Shown here: in pieces, positions 35,440 to 35,656 of the stretch
Layout: the number at the start of each line of letters is the position of its first letter
How positions within the stretch are numbered: the stretch's first letter is position 1
Assembly (NCBI GenBank): GCA_019745615.1
Contig: JAIESZ010000354.1
Coordinates: forward strand, 1-35,656
DNA length: 35,656 nt
DNA from: Burkholderiaceae bacterium
GTDB taxonomy: Bacteria > Pseudomonadota > Gammaproteobacteria > Burkholderiales > Burkholderiaceae_C
Direction of reading: 5' to 3'
Notes under the pieces: model-generated
What the model was told of the DNA's origin: nothing
Databases searched by the model: none
What the model saw: the letters and a program-made list of their open reading frames with translations, nothing else
Program-made: the position numbers and the translations under genes

Positions 35440-35656
35440 GCACTGAGAGCGTAGAGAAACCCAAAATTGGTGACTACCGCCGCCACCTGCTGGTGTGTAC
35501 TGGCCCGCGCTGCACCCAAGATGGCGCGGCGCAGGCCCTGTTTGATAGTTTGGGCGATAAATTCAAGGCCGCCGGGCTGGACAAGGGCGATTTGCGCGTC
35601 AAGCGCAGCCGGGTCAGTTGCTTTGCGGCTTGCAAAGGCGGCCCGGTGATGTGCGT
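35436..35656 (+). CDS. Thioredoxin-like [2Fe-2S] ferredoxin, 3' end cut by window edge
   Basis: The first 73 residues are visible. They contain LLVCTGPRC (C21-x4-C26) and SCFAACKGG (C62-x3-C66), the C-x4-C...C-x3-C pattern of NuoE-type thioredoxin-like [2Fe-2S] ferredoxins. The basic KRSRV before the second pair is typical. Its ATG overlaps the cobJ stop (ATGA), so it belongs to the cobalamin operon. Related ferredoxins are found in other corrin operons, where a redox role is suspected; reduction of cobalt or of a corrin intermediate is a guess. Confidence 0.9.
   Translation, partial: MSTESVEKPKIGDYRRHLLVCTGPRCTQDGAAQALFDSLGDKFKAAGLDKGDLRVKRSRVSCFAACKGGPVMC

Overview
The window reads as a high-GC betaproteobacterial chromosome segment, most likely Burkholderiales and probably Comamonadaceae-like. 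This rests on the look of the proteins and on the order TPR protein / mutM / dynamin-like GTPase / mutY; no tree was built, so the family is an inference. Coding density is very high. No tRNA, rRNA, insertion sequence, phage gene or CRISPR array was seen. Both ends cut through genes.

Left part (1-6500): a truncated TPR-type exported protein faces away from a DNA-repair cluster. That cluster is mutM (8-oxoguanine glycosylase), a bacterial dynamin-like GTPase, mutY (adenine glycosylase) and a GT4-type glycosyltransferase. A small membrane-anchored protein of unknown function follows on the other strand.

Centre-left (6571-17412): a minus-strand peptide-type ABC importer (two permeases, two ATPases, one binding protein), followed on the same strand by a methyl-accepting chemotaxis protein. 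The importer genes are split between the second permease and the first ATPase by a large oppositely oriented gene, 5TM-PAS-PAS-PAS-GGDEF-EAL, whose c-di-GMP motifs are intact. Uptake, chemotaxis and c-di-GMP turnover are therefore packed together.

Centre (17555-21024): a YfhL-type 2[4Fe-4S] ferredoxin, then a tight trio of FecR-domain periplasmic protein, OmpA-domain lipoprotein and CHASE2/HD-GYP protein. The trio looks like an envelope-sensing c-di-GMP phosphodiesterase module.

Centre-right (21021-24578): a LysR regulator divergent from glutaryl-CoA dehydrogenase (gcdH) and a CaiB-type CoA-transferase, that is, a glutarate/glutaryl-CoA degradation unit. Two inverted repeats lie in the shared promoter region.

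Right part (24602-35656, runs off the edge): a cobalamin riboswitch with a perfect 7-bp P1 stem leads a long operon. Its order is cbiM-cbiN-cbiQ-cbiO (ECF cobalt importer), cobM, cbiX, cobH, cbiD, cobL (CbiE-CbiT fusion), cobI, cbiG (N-terminal and middle domains only), a CbiG-C/CobJ fusion, and a NuoE-like [2Fe-2S] ferredoxin. CbiX, CbiD and CbiG mark the early-cobalt (anaerobic) route to cobyrinic acid. Nearly every junction overlaps (ATGA or TGATG), which points to strong translational coupling. The precorrin-6A reductase (CbiJ/CobK) and the later steps are not in the window and may lie beyond the right edge.

I found no clearly unprecedented system. The best leads are the c-di-GMP gene nested inside the importer locus, the FecR/OmpA/CHASE2-HD-GYP trio, the GTPase with an altered P-loop between mutM and mutY, the split-and-refused CbiG/CobJ arrangement, and the layered hairpins between the riboswitch and the cbiM start.
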